Shown here piece by piece: positions 15,831-28,482 of a DNA stretch of 64,000 bases. The notes beneath the pieces are model-generated. The model did no database searches. It had not been told where the DNA came from and was given only the letters and a program-made list of their open reading frames with translations. Each line of letters opens with the position of its first letter. Within the stretch, counting starts at the first letter, position 1. Location of the stretch: NCBI GenBank assembly GCA_936450465.1, contig OW388297.1, positions 29,220,387 through 29,284,386 of the forward strand, given 5' to 3'. The DNA is from Gibbula magus. Lineage: Eukaryota > Mollusca > Gastropoda > Trochida > Trochidae. The position numbers and the translations under genes were made by a program.

Positions 15831-16116
15831 TCAAAGGTTGATACAAAATAAGTAAAAAGAACAGTAAAGCCAGCACTTTTTATTTTCAAAAGACTCTGAC
15901 AATATTCAGTACACTCAAATCAGTTTCAGTAATGTACAATCTTAAATTACATATGTACAAAAGAAATTTGTTATTACAACCATTTCAACAAATCATTTTA
16001 CATAAAAGAAATATACCTCATTGTACATTGTTGGAAGGTTTTAGTCAAAATGTATATTAAGTACCCTACTGGTAGACTACACTGATCAGATATTCCCACA
16101 GGATGGGATGTAACTA

Positions 16117-16451
16117 CCGTAAATCCTTGAACAATCACCTGCCTTGAACAATCATGCGCCTTGAATAATCGCCAGGTCTAAGCCCTCTTTGCTAACTAAT
16201 GGCTATCTCCTTTTCAAAAATAATTCCAGCATAAGCATATATATGCAAAGTTTAACCTTATGATATGCACTTCGTTTATAATATTCATAATTTAAAACAT
16301 ACAACAATGATGTTTTTGTTATGATTGTTTTTAACATTTGTTACATATATATTATGGATTTGAAAAATATAATCGCCTGCCTTGAATAATCCCTGGGTCA
16401 AATCGGTGTTTGAAATTGATAATCGCCGGGCATTTATTCAAGGATTTACGG
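16117..16451. mobile_element. TA-flanked MITE
   Basis: CCGTAAATCCTTGAACAATC at the left is mirrored by TTCAAGGATTTACGG at the right, with TA on both outer sides (16115-16116 and 16452-16453). The interior repeats the CCTTGAA(C/T)AATC motif. 335 bp, no coding capacity; mariner-type by its TA duplication. Confidence 0.7.
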
Positions 16452-16530
16452 TAAGAGTTACAGCTCATGATTGCAAGACACCACATGGCTGAACATTATA
16501 GACACACTTACTGCTAGTCCACCTTCTATA

Positions 16531-16920
16531 CATCCTTGGTTACCCAGGGTATTATATATGCACTGTTACTCTCCACTATATCACCCCTGGGACACTCCAT
16601 CAGGGAAATCTGTACTCAAATTACTCAAATTACTCAAATGACGAAATCAGTAACCAATGAAAATGCTCAATAGAATTCACCGAGTTTTTAAATTCCAAAT
16701 CTTTCACACACTTTCTTGTAGCATATGTCTTCCTTGATTCATGAATTATCGAAAGGAGCTGTTAAATGAATTTTCATTGACTCGCAGGTCCAAGTAGCAT
16801 AGTAGTTTGATTGGCTCATGCTGACCAAGGGCAAGTAATTTGAGTACAGATTTCCCTGATGGAGTGTCCCTAGTGGAGAGTAACGGAGCATATAAAAAAA
16901 AACTTGGATAACCGAGGATG
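16531..16920. mobile_element. Second long-TIR MULE-like element
   Basis: The left arm (16531 to about 16627) and right arm (about 16826-16920) are inverted copies of roughly 90 bp with a 10-bp length difference; both contain GTTACTCTCCACTA and GGGACACTCCATCAGGGAAA. The tips read CATCCTTGGTTACCC and CATCCTCGGTTATCC, close to the CATCCTCGATAATCC tip of the element at 11980. Flanks CCTTCTATA (16522-16530) and TCTTCTACA (16921-16929) match 7 of 9, an aged 9-bp duplication. No coding sequence inside. Confidence 0.7.
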
Positions 16921-16929
16921 TCTTCTACA

Positions 16930-18920
16930 CGAAGATGAGCTAGTTTATTAAAGCATGATGTAGAGTTGTATTTCTATACCAAGAGATAAGATAAGTACCT
17001 CAAGCTAAAGCTAATACTGCTATGTACATGAAACAACTGTCAAGTTATAAACTGAAAGTCTTGGTAATAAAATCACATCAAAGGTACAACAAAATAGCAC
17101 TTTAGATCACTTTCAAAGCCTGTTAGCAGATACTGCAAAAGATTAAAGATCAAAATCAAAGATATATGAAAATTTAGTTCATCAATAACAGAAACACTCA
17201 ACATTTACATAGATTCAGCTTGGATTATAAAGTTTTCACATTTTGAAATGTTTCAATGCCTTCAACTCAGGATAATTCATTGCTGTTTTTTTTTTTGTAT
17301 AGATGAAACACAAATGTAAAATTCTCTTATGAAATTGACACAACCATATATGAAATAAATTGACTTACATTTAAAATGATAAGGTTTTCAATAGCTGTGA
17401 ATTTCCTGAGATCGTAATGTCATGAAAATGCGTTAATTTCTATTCATGATATGTATTTTAAAGTTTGATAGCTACATAGTAAGGAAAACTATTTACCGGT
17501 ACTCATATTCGCTATTTAATAGAGTATACAAAAGACCATAAGTTTAACATGTATACTGTGTTTAAAACCATAGTTCACTACTTGAGATAGTTACAATAGG
17601 TCATAAAATGATCATGTATATGGTGTTTAAATTGTACTGTGTATTAATATTTGTGCGAGAAATGCATCAAAATTAAATCCATCCAGCGGATTCTCATCTT
17701 CCTAATGTGCGGAGAAACATTTTTGTTTAGCACAAATACTCAAGAACTTTCATATAGACGAGATAAGCATGAAGATAAATAGACATGTAATGTACAGTGA
17801 AACGGATGTATATATATATGTATATATACATTCTAGCACTCGTAGCCATATCAACACGATATATATATATACATATTTGGATGAAGCACTGCAACTGTTT
17901 CATGAAAGCCTCTAAACCTAAGACAGTTTGATCTCCACACCTAGGTAAGGCCATGTGCTAAAAATTTAGTTCATAGGCATCCCTTATTAATTATTAGCTA
18001 AAAAAGAAAAAGCTTAATAATACTAAAATTATTGCTTGAGCCCTTAAATGCTCAAATTTGTATTGGCAAATGTTTGGTTTTATGCATTGTTCTGCAACTG
18101 AAAACAAATGGAGCCAGGGACCTATAAAATTAAATCAACGGTGTAAATCTCTAGGTGAAAGTCCACAGGTCATAGACGTAGCCCAATTGAATTTAAAGTA
18201 TCACCTATACATAATTCTTAAATTTAAACTTCTTACCGGTAGTTAAAACAATTAGGAGCAGTCCATGATAGGATTAAAATACAGCAACTAGCTTGGTCTA
18301 TTTTGGGCTGCCCAGTAACGTTTTGAGGCTTTTCTGCAATTTTCAATTTAAATTGACTAAATCATACTTTACAAAATACAAAAGTTATTGTAAGAAAATA
18401 TCTGTTAGGAATACAAGACTTTTATGAAACTAGCCACATTAATATTCTTGAAGGAGAACTTCAAGGCAGCATAAGAACACTAGGCAATGTTGAAAACATA
18501 CTTAATATTGATAACAGCGCACACAGCTGCTGCAAACAGGGAACACACACAAGCCTTATCTTAAGAACTTAAGATTAAAGTCTCAAAGTTTGATAAAAGT
18601 ATAAAAATATTTTGAATGTGGAAAGAGAATATCAACACACTATAAAGTTCACGTCAAGAATACATGTTAAAAGAATTATTTCATATATCAGCTAAATTAT
18701 AAGATAAAACAAAGGTGTTTCAGTTTTCAGTTCAGCGGGTTTCACGTGATTCAATACTACAAAAGACACAGATGATAACTACAGTCTGACTAGCAAGATA
18801 CACATCTTTGATAAGCCATTAGCCATGTTATAGATAGACTTGAGGTGAGGTGATTTAATCACTTTTAAGAGTATTTCACAATCCTATGCCGGCTAGTAGT
18901 AGGGGGGGAAAGGGGGAAAG
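16930..18920. other. Intergenic or distal RNF41 3' region
   Basis: AT-rich with a TATA-rich patch at 17806-17875 (two (TA)n blocks). No genes recognised. It may include a long RNF41 3' UTR if the poly(A) signal near 15880 (TTTATT on plus strand) is used. Confidence 0.35.
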
Positions 18921-18929
18921 CCTGCAGTT

Positions 18930-19141
18930 CCATTAAGGCTGTGGTGTATTGTGGTGAAACCTGTCACTGTCAGGTAACAGCATGGGTGATACTTTCATGA
19001 AGCACAATGCACCATTGCTTCCAAACTAACAGAATGTTCAACAGTTCTCCACTGCAGACAAGGTTCACATGTTCCCAACAGGATTCGAACCCCAGACCCC
19101 CTAATTAGAAGCCAAATGTGCTAACCACTGCAGGACCTTGC
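18930..19141 (-). repeat. tRNA-derived SINE, minus copy
   Basis: Reverse complement has a tRNA-like head: GCAGTGGTTAGCACATTTGG (A-box region), CTTCTAATTAGGGG (anticodon-like stem) and GGGGTTCGAATCC (B box, 19081-19093 on plus). A body follows with ACCTTGTCTGCAGTGGAGAA, shared with the plus copy at 19258. The 3' boundary is approximate. Confidence 0.65.
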
Positions 19142-19257
19142 ATCCAACTAACACAGCACAATAAACAGTATGTTTTTGTCAAAGTTGTGAACCAATGAAA
19201 TTAGATCATAAATACTTAAAATTGTAGAAATTTCATTTCTTCTTTCATCCTCAGAAA

Positions 19258-19400
19258 ACGACTTCGGCTTCAGATCAATAGGTCATGGGTTCAGATCCTG
19301 TCTGCCTCGTTGACCTTGTCTGCTGTAGAGAAGTGTTCTACAAGTAGTAAAGTTTGGGTGCAATGCAACACAGGTACAGTCTACCCTTCTTATTGATTTG
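19258..19400 (+). repeat. tRNA-derived SINE, plus copy
   Basis: CGACTTCGGCTTCAGATC, then a B-box-like GGGTTCAGATCC (19287-19298) and ACCTTGTCTGCTGTAGAGAA, the same body as the minus copy at 18930-19141. The two form a head-to-head inverted pair about 115 bp apart. The head is degenerate. Confidence 0.55.
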
Positions 19401-20359
19401 ATCTCATTGGTCTTGTCTTTGTTCTCGCCCATGAGTTGTCAGCTCAGGTTTGATCACCTGATAGAAACTTACAGTTACATGTTTACTCGTGACTCTCACT
19501 GTTTCGCGACGGTACATATTGATAACAGTATTCATGAAGTATTATCTTTGTGGAAAACCCTCTCATAATCTTCAAAATGGAAAAATTTGCCAAGCATTTG
19601 CCATTAGTCAATTACACAAGATTAACTGCCACATTGAATTCACTTTCATGAACATGAAATTCATTCATAATTATTCCTACCCTAACTATTATAACAAAAG
19701 AAACCTGTTTCTCCACAAATCAGAGTACACTACAGCTAAATGTACAACAGGACAATCAAAGGCAGTAAGTTTAACCACAGTAAGCTTGTGTAAAGTGCCT
19801 TGTGATGCCCGATCTTCAGGTTCACAACAATTTACTTCTTTGATTCAGTGGATGCTAATGACTATCAATATGAGTCAATATTAAACTGTCAACACTAGGA
19901 GTGAAAGTCATTTTCCTTTTTGATCACTGCACCTTGATGTCTTATATGATTTTGAATATATCCACTGACTCACAATCATGGCTGGATATTTCGGTTAAGC
20001 TAAACTTCAAGTTTGCAAATTAGATGTCTATCAATAGACCAAGTTTTAATGTGTTCATTAATATCTAACAATTTGATCTTGACCTGCCATTTTGGTACCA
20101 AGAGGGACACAACACTGCTGAGAGACTTATCAAGCAAGTTTTCTCCACTGCAAGACTTGACACTATGATTCTAACTGGTCACTCGTTCCCAATAATCATT
20201 GTAATGTTTTGATCATGTCAAACAGATGATGTGAATGTATAAAGTAAATACGATACAAGTTGATTGATTTGACTAAAACATCGTTAATCACTACTGGATT
20301 GCTGCTCCTTAATTTGGAGCATCTCCAGAACTCCCGGTTCAATCAGATGGAAGTCAATG

Positions 20360-20478
20360 TCAGTAAATCACATAACCTCAGTAAATCACATGACCTCAGT
20401 CAATCACATGACCTCAGTAAATCACATGACCTCAGAAAATCACATGACCTCAGTAAATCACATGACCTCACAATATCA
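20360..20478. repeat. 18-bp minisatellite
   Basis: About 6.5 copies of TCAGTAAATCACATGACC. The unit is a multiple of three, so it translates as repeated SKSHDL, but no splice or start context supports coding. Confidence 0.85.
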
Positions 20479-20713
20479 CAATGGTCAACACAAGGCATCA
20501 CCTGAACCACAAAGAAATCACTTCTCCACAGGATGGTGCTTCCACAATAGTCTGCAAAGGGAAGATCAAAATTTCCTTTTCATTCCTGTTTGAAAAATGA
20601 CATTATTGCCTTAGTTGTTCAAGATTATAAAATTTCAATATTTAATTTAATATTCTGTTAGTTATTATCTAACAAATGGATCCTATTGAGACTTAAAATC
20701 CAAACATCAAAGT

Positions 20714-20719
20714 TTTATT
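20714..20719 (-). terminator. Candidate poly(A) signal of RNF41
   Basis: TTTATT on the plus strand (AATAAA on minus) about 260 bp downstream of the RNF41 stop codon; a further one lies near 15880. Which is used cannot be told. Confidence 0.4.
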
Positions 20720-20980
20720 ATTTCCATTTTTTTTTTACATATTCAGATTAATAAAAAAATATATTTCTTATATGATCTTAAATGCAAATTTAAACCTAAC
20801 TGTTGTGAGATGAATCTCCAACACACTTTCACATTAATTTCATCATCTATCATCTATTATCTTTCTATTACCAAACTGACAATTTCAAAATGTACTGGCA
20901 CAACATTTTGTGGATTTCTATGGCTGAGAAAAATGAATATTTACCATATTTGATGAGAATGAAATCCCCTGACCCGGGAC

Positions 20981-23900
20981 TCACTCGACGCCGTGTGCGA
21001 AGATCATGACAAGTCCAGGCTCCATGATGAGATCTTCCGGCATGTGCTGGTTCTCACATGCCATCACCACCACCGCCTGCTTGCCTGGGGTGGGGGGAGG
21101 GTATAAAGCATGACATGAATTTGTTATATCAGGCCAGTGTGATTCAGACAAGTAAATAGTGTTTCAACATACTAGTTATGACAACACCTTGTGAGCCGCA
21201 TCAACAATATACATCAAGGACAAACATACAGATAATTTTCCTCTAAAATACATCATTACAATTTGGACATGCCGAAGAACCAACATTATTCATACTTATG
21301 CCAAAATATCAATGGTGCTGACTCATTCCCCATCTGACCGCATCTACGCTTAACTCAACTATGCCCATCTAACCACATCCACGCTTAACTCAACTATGCC
21401 CATCTAACCACATCCACGCTTAACTCAACTATGCCCATCTAACCACATCCACGCTTAACTCAACTATGCCCATCTAACCACATCCACGCTTAACTCAGCT
21501 ATGCCCATCTAACCACATCCACGCTTAACTCAACTATGCCCATCGTTACCGCACCCACACATAACTCAACTATGCCCATCTAACCACATCCACGCTTAAC
21601 TCAGCTATGCCCATCTAACCACATCCACGCTTAACTCAGCTATGCCCGTCTAACCACATCCACACATAAATCAACTATGCCCATCTAACAACATCCACTG
21701 TTAAACTCAACTATGCCCATCTAACAACATCCACTCTAAAACTCAACTATACCTGTCTGATCCCATCTGTCCCCCCTTCCCCCAAAGAACACCAAGAACT
21801 CACTTCTGCCCAATGCCCAAACTCCCCCATAAGTCACAACATGAGCCAGGTTCCATCACTGATTCAAGCTAATTTAGGCACTTTTCTGTACTAGCATAGG
21901 AGCCTGCACTATGAAGTGATGGAGACTGGAATGAGTTATGATTTGCGAGAGAAGTTGCATCTGCCAAGAAACAAGCCCAACTCACCTGGAATCCTCTTGG
22001 TGATGTAGTTCTCATACTGTCTCCGGTTCAGCTGCCTCGTCTCTAGGGTGCTCAGACCGACCGGCCACCTCCGCTCATGTGCATTCTCCATCAGCTCATT
22101 AACGATGTGGGTCGGACACCCACTGTCTATCAACGCCCGCTTGATTACCGCTTGCAACACTGCGTCAGGAGTGGAGATCATGCCCCCCCAGCGTGTCACC
22201 CTGGCTGCCTGCAGGCTGCTTACCCATCTGCAGAAACATAAGTTATCTTTCCGTAAAGCCCAAACTATATTTAAAATATAATATAATGTCTGTAACCTCG
22301 AGTGATTGGTTTTCAGATGCTTAAGACACAAATCAATGTTGACAATAAAAATGTTTGAAAATTAATAAATATGTATCATCTATTTTTCCATATGAGCTTT
22401 ATCTAAAATAAATTGAAGACAATTTGTCGAGGAAAATGTTTTGATGACTATCTTGTCTCATTTAGTGAGTACATGCGGAAATTTGACAGTCAGCCAGTGT
22501 ATGCCGTTTACGGACATCTGATTGGTCGATACCAAAAAGGGATATCCCAAGCTATTTATGTAACTTCCGTTGACCCAGAATATTACAATAACGCAAGGAC
22601 AACGTAGAAATTTTGATGGTAGCTGGTATGACTTGTTCAAATTATCGACTTTTTCATAACATGCAAAAAGTAGTTCAGGATAGAGATAGATTTTAAGCTT
22701 AAGAGTGAAGTTTGTATGATATTACAAATCTTAGGAAGTTTCACACGAAACATGTTATTCTGACCGCTAGTGGGGATCTCTCCTTCGTATTGATTATGTC
22801 ACATGGCTACAAATATCATGAAAAACTACCTGAATGTGAGCTGTCCGAAAACCAAGTACTCGACGATATAATAAATATCATTAAAGCAGTTTATGTAAAA
22901 AGATCAATTTAATTTAATATATTTCATTCGATTCTGACATGTGGTTTTAGAGCCTCGGTCAGTGACGGTTTGCCCTATATCATTGATTAGGTGATGCGAC
23001 TTGCGGTCTAACACTAACAATATAATACAAATAATAACAGTGCTCTATGCAAAGGCAAAAGACCACTTCAAAATCATACAGTTTTCGGGTTAAACGAAAC
23101 AAGGTCTGAAAATGTCAGTTTTTTTATTGAAATCTCAAAAATCCTTTGTGCATCGAGTTGACTTTCCTGTTAGGTACAACAGCACACAACACAAGAACCA
23201 GTCATAACAGATTTAAGTTTCAAGGTCATATACTTTTGAATTAAATTCTAAAACAAATCTTGGACAGACTCAACGATGAGCTGTATACTATACAATAATT
23301 ATGAATCTTGTAATCTTTTACAAACAATAATATTTCTCTTCTAACTGAGCAATGTTGATGAATCAATAAACGAACCTGATAACATCCTCACTCTCCATGG
23401 TGGCCTGTATCTCCCTCATCCGAGGGTTGGACACTCGCATCGACCGCATGTACTCCTGTATGAGAGGAAGAACACTTCTACCATAAGACGGACCACTTAG
23501 AGAAGTACAAATAATTTGCTGGTCTACTAACAGAATGCTAAAGTTCAAGACACGAAACTTGCTGTATCAGCCTTTACAGTTTCTTCCTTCGTTTTATTCA
23601 TTCTTCTCAAATTGAACTTGGCATTTTCCAATAAGATTGTTTTTGAACTTTGATCAACAGTAAATTGATTTCACCTCTAAGCAGAACTATGACAGATGGG
23701 CAGGGGTTGAAAACCTGTAAGTCCGAGGTCACTGGCTTACTAAATTTGACCTTGGACTGGCTCCAAAAAATGACATACATTCTTTTCAAAACAATCAGCT
23801 ATCAATATTGGTATGAACGTTACACAAACTTTGGTGACTTGGTAACCTCGTGTACGGTGTTTTCGAGCCCCTAAGACAAACGGCGCCCATTTACCAGAAA

Positions 23901-26726
23901 TTATTATTTTACCTTTGTTAGCATTTATTTTGCTTCTGGATTTGTTATGTTACCATTATAATCTTGTATATATGCAAAGAAAATATCCAAACTTTGAGGA
24001 GGTCGATTTGATCAAGATTTTTGTGACGTCACCTCTTTTCGAGCCCCTCAGATTCCGTGACGTAATGGACACATCCGAGACTTTCGGGGGACGATATCGA
24101 AAGTTCAAAATACTTTATCAATTTCGAAAATGTTTAATTGCTTAAACTAAGTATGAATGTTATTTTTATGAATTATCGCTATATTGGCAATTGTGCAATG
24201 AAATATTAGCTTTTCTGATGCGGTATTTTCCAACAATGAATACTTCGTAGACAAATATGTCGGCAAAATATAAATTTTGTTTGTCATGATAATCGCATTA
24301 TAAATCACTCACTTCTGACAGTGGTAAATGATTGACGTTTCAATGGAAAATATGAAATATATAACACATTTGAACTGTACTTATCTATTCAAAATTAAAA
24401 TACGAATTACGTTCGACATGACACGGGCACCTGCATGCGTATTTGATGTGCACTTCGCTTAATATTGATGGACACATTAAAACAACTGGAATCAAACACA
24501 AATTAAGATCAACATTTACACACACAAAATACATCATTTACAATTTGAATTGGTTTTACCATTTCCTAGTCTTGTAATTTTGTAACTGTAGATTGTAGCA
24601 GTGTTACATATCTCGATATCCCGATATAACAATCTGACTTACTTTACTTACGAAAGGAAATAACAACTTAATGTCATTTTTAAAAAAATAAAGTATTTAA
24701 AAGAGTAATTAAGCGATGTTTGTTGATAAGGGTGGTGATATTTGCTCTGTAAGAGTTTTTAAATTTACAATTACGGCTAAATATGTATGGAACAAAGCCC
24801 CAAGTCACTTTGGCGGCCTGCCAAATCGGCAAAAATTATGCTGCCACGCTTATGAGATGACCCCACCTGTCAATCAAGCGGGAAGTTAAAAATAGCATGT
24901 CACATGATGCAAGTCATATGACCTAACAGGAAGTTTATACTCTGCAGACGAAGTAAGTTCCAACTGTCCACAAACGTCTTGTTAGCAAGTTTGGTAGCTT
25001 TGAAACATGACTTTAAACGTTGACAATGGAAATTTGTGTTTATCTTCACGGCATTATATTTATTGAATTAACGTCCAAATTGCAGGTTCATTCACGAAAT
25101 AAATATTGTTACCGATAACTTTGCCATTTGTCACAAACATTTTGCTTTGTTGTGATTTTCTCGCTCGCGTCTTGAAAAAATTATAGGCCCGTGTTTTAGG
25201 GGCTCGAAAAGACGTGACGCTCGAAAACAGGTAACGTGGGGATACAATAAACAGTTGTAGGTCCATGAATTGTTGACACATAAAAGATTGTTCAACTCCT
25301 GATGTGACAGTCCAGTTGGCATATTGACAACTACCAGATTGTGGGATATCTCCCTACCTTTAGCAACTGTATCTCTCTTTTCTGTTCATTGAGTGCAAGT
25401 TTCTGTTCCGCGCACTCCGACTGTATTTCCTGCATCTTTTGCTGCAGTTGCACCACGATGCTCCGCAGTTCCCTCGTGCAGTTGTGGTCCTGCGGTAGAC
25501 AGAGAGTTAACTGTATTTTGTATAAAGTAACCCCACCAACAGAGAAATTATCAAAGGGTAGCAAAAGAGACTGTCGGACAAGAGATATCACATTTACTGT
25601 CAATATACATTCATAGGTCTATAGCCAAACTGGATGAAAAGAAATTGAAGTTCCTGAGGATGACACTTGTTAACAGCAAGGCAAACAGGTTGCAAGGCAA
25701 TGTTTGATTGGAGGTTTATTTCAAACTCTGCTTCACAGGTTCCACTCACCTTGAGTTCATCTTTAGGAATGATGAGTCCACAGCCCTGTTCACAGTGGAT
25801 CGGCTTCTTGGGGTTGTGTTCACACTCCTGTACATGGTTCTGCAGCAAGTCCAGCTTGATGATGGCAGTGCACCCATAGGTGGCGTTGTCGCATTTGATG
25901 AAGAGGCGGGACAGCAGGTTACGCAGGATACGTGGCACCTGTTTGAGCTGGGAGGAGGTGATCGGACTGCGGTCTACAGGGCACGTGGGTTGTCTTGTCA
26001 GCCACTCCTGGATACAACCTGCACAGAATGCATGCTCGCACTGGGGCGCCTGGGGGAGGAAGATACAACATCTAATTACTCAGGTTATTTACTCATCTTA
26101 TAAAATATAATGAATATTCTTAATGAGGGTTTGGGATCATAGATAATTAATTATGCAAGAACCTTTGGTCGAACTAGACATCTTTCTTTTTTTCTTTTTT
26201 TTCCTCACTGGATATCTTAGCAATTCAGCACAGCACAGCATAACAGTGTTATTGAATACAGTTAATTCTACTTTTAAAGGCACTCTCGAAATAGACAGAT
26301 GATGAAAATGATAGGTAAATATTTCCATAAAATGCTCTTTTTTCATAAGTTTATATTTCCATTAGTCACTTTTTAATAAGTTCCTTTTTTATAAATGTTT
26401 TCCATCATAAGGTCATTTTCTTCATCAAAGCAATTTTAATCAAAATCATTCTTTTTAAATATTAAACTGTTTCGATAACAAACCTGATGAGCTAAAAAAA
26501 AAAAAGAAGAAATATATACCCTTTGGGGAACCTCCAGGTTGAAATAAACACAAGAGACAGGTTGACCATTATAAACACACTGGGCACCAGGTAGAGAGCT
26601 GTAACTACTATTTAAGACAAAATATTAACACCCTACCTGCAGTGGTTCCTCCAGCACGCCGCTGCAGATGGGACAGATGAGCTCCTCGTCCACGTCCCCC
26701 TCGAACCTCACCACCTCGTACCCCAT
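20981..26726 (-). CDS. RNF41: E3 ubiquitin-protein ligase NRDP1
   Basis: Six coding exons on the minus strand: 26726-26637, 26049-25750, 25489-25358, 23455-23376, 22227-21986 and 21084-20981. All have GT-AG borders and matching phases; 315 codons versus 317 in human RNF41. The RING finger is C18, C21, C34, H36, C39, C42, C53, D56 (start MGYEVVRFEGDVDEELICPI, the family's usual opening). A SIAH-type zinc finger follows around residues 78-130, a coiled coil in exon 3 (QLQQKMQEIQSECAEQK), and the USP8-binding C-terminal domain (RVTRWGGMISTPDAVLQAVI), ending MIFAHGVE, two residues shorter than vertebrate GVEEI. Known family role: ubiquitination of ErbB3, parkin and BRUCE, stabilised by USP8. An acceptor-like TTGTAG five bases before the ATG implies a non-coding first exon upstream. 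Confidence 0.97.
21325..21765. repeat. 35-bp satellite in RNF41 intron 5
   Basis: About 12 head-to-tail copies of a 35-bp unit containing AACTCAACTATGCCCATCTA and ACCACATCCACGCTT. The central copies are nearly identical and the edge copies drift. It lies between coding exons 5 and 6 of RNF41. Confidence 0.9.
23839..25236. mobile_element. Inverted-repeat element in RNF41 intron 3
   Basis: The motif TTTTCGAGCCCCT occurs on plus at 23860 and 24037 and inverted at 25201. Around it GGTAACC...CGAGCCCCTAAGAC...CGG (left) is mirrored by CCGTGTTTTAGGGGCTCG...GGTAACG (right), and GACGTCACCTC (24025) by GACGTGACG (25212). Looks like a 1.2-1.4-kb non-autonomous DNA element with duplicated left end. No ORF of note inside; boundaries approximate. 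Confidence 0.5.
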
Positions 26727-27463
26727 CACGCCTACAACATTCAGTGATATCGTCACTACATATTATCCTCTAATCAACAATGAGCATTGAATAAGGGACA
26801 CCCTCAACAGACATATGCAACGTTTTACCAATCAGTCATAATGTCAACTGCCTCACTCTAAGAACAGGATGTTCTTATGTATGCCACTTCTAAATGCCCT
26901 TCAAAGACCTGCATTACTTTACTGGGTGTGGCAGAATTATTACAGTGTAACAGTTATCTCTACCTGCAACATTGGGTAAAATTATCACAGCCATAACATG
27001 TCCATCCTCCGATGAACAAAGAGTATTGAAGAATTGTCAAACTGAACAACATGTGACGGATATACCGGGGTAAACAACATTTTACCCAGTGCTCATGAGT
27101 CACTGTTATCATTGTGTAACAGTTATCTCCATCACCTTGCATTTCAAGAACAAAAATGTTCTTCTATTTTTATACATTAACCATTCTGCCTTAATTTAGA
27201 TAATGAGAAATGTTTCTGATATGGCAAAAGCTTATATGGATCCTCTATGAAATGAAACATGACGGAAAATATTAAACTATTAATCTTCAACAAAAATACA
27301 TCTCCCTTTGGGGAAACCTTCCTTTCTGCTAATTTTGTTGTTGGCCGATGACAATATTTATACTCTCAAATTAAATCAAACTGGTGCATTTTTGCATTCT
27401 GGAGAACTAGCAATGCTTGATTGACGTGAAGTTTGTGGTGGATGTCATTTCAGATTGTGGATT
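26727..27463. other. RNF41 5' flank or 5' UTR intron
   Basis: Nothing coding. A 35-bp stretch at 26875-26909 is identical to 50010-50044, and TGTAACAGTTATCTC occurs at about 26946 and 27115, so dispersed repeats are present. Confidence 0.45.
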
Positions 27464-28482
27464 AAAAAATAGAGCCATGGGCTCTGTAGCTCATCAGAAT
27501 TTAATTATTATCTAAGGTTGAATATCTAGGTTATCTCAAGTAATACATTGTTAACATGGGGTCACAAAATCTACAATTTAGAATCCCCATGGGCTAAGGA
27601 AACTGCACACAACTTTTCAGCTCTCTAGACCTTTTGGAACTGGAGAAGAAGATGAAAATAGTTTTTTAAGGATGTGACCCCTCTGACCCCATTTGGGGTC
27701 ATGGGGTCATGAAATCTACAATTTAGAATCCCCATTGGCTAAGAAGTCTGCACACAACTTTTCGGCTCTCTAAACCTTTTGGAACTGGAGAAGATGATGA
27801 AAATAGATTTTTAAGGATGTGACCCCTCTGACCCCATATGAGGTCACGGGGTCACGAAATCTACAATTTAGAATCCCCATTACCAAAGGAGTCTGCACAC
27901 AACTTTTCAGCTCTCTGGACCTTTTGGATCTGGAGAAGAAGATGAAAATAGGTTTTTAAGGATGTGACCCCTGTGACCCCATTTGGAGTCACAGGGGTCA
28001 CCAAATCTACAATTTAGAATCCCCATTACCCAAGGAGTCTGCACACAACTTTTCAGCTCTCTGGTCCTTTTGGAACTGGAGAAGAAGATGAAAATAGGTT
28101 TTTAGGGATGTGACCCCTGTGACCCCATTTGGGGTCATGGGGTCACGAAATCTACAATTTAGAATCCCCATGGGCCAAGGAGTCTGCAAACAACTTTTCA
28201 GCTCTCTAGACCTTTTGGAACTGGAGAAGAAGATGAAAATAGGTTTTTAAGGATGTGACCCCTGTGACCCCATTTGGGGTCATGGGGTCATGAAATCTAC
28301 AATTTAGAATCCCCATTGGCCAAGGAGTCTGCACATAAAATTTCAGCTCTGTGGAGTCATGGGTTCTGGAGAAGAAGTCGAAAAAGCGAAAAGTTTACGG
28401 ACGGACGGACGGATGGACGGACGCCGGACACCATGCCATGCCATAAGCCCATCGGGCCTTTCAGGCCTGATGAGCTAAAAAT
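27464..28482 (-). mobile_element. Bivalve-type dispersed repeat with six 145-bp monomers, copy 3
   Basis: Outer end AATAGAGCCATGGGCTCTGT then AGCTCATCAG at the left and CGGGCCTTTCAGGCCTGATG then AGCTAAAAA at the right. In between, CTACAATTTAGAATCCCCAT recurs at 27571, 27716, 27861, 28007, 28152 and 28297, a 145-146 bp period. Each monomer carries an inverted TGACCCCATTTGGGGTCA and further GGGTCA half sites. A (GGAC)n patch at 28396-28424 precedes the right end. It lies 0.8-1.8 kb upstream of the RNF41 start codon. Confidence 0.85.

Noticed and set aside
19081..19141. Functional tRNA gene
   Set aside because: B box is good but the acceptor stem and anticodon arm do not pair properly; fits a tRNA-derived SINE.
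19489..19884. 131-codon plus-strand frame
   Set aside because: No recognisable domain and composition like the flanking non-coding DNA.
20260..20593. Frames with repeated SKSHDL / VNHMTS
   Set aside because: By-product of an 18-bp minisatellite downstream of RNF41.
21325..21765. CRISPR-like appearance of regular repeats
   Set aside because: Units are contiguous 35-bp tandem copies without unique spacers, in a eukaryotic intron.
25708..26103. 131-codon plus-strand frame
   Set aside because: Antisense shadow of RNF41 exon 2.
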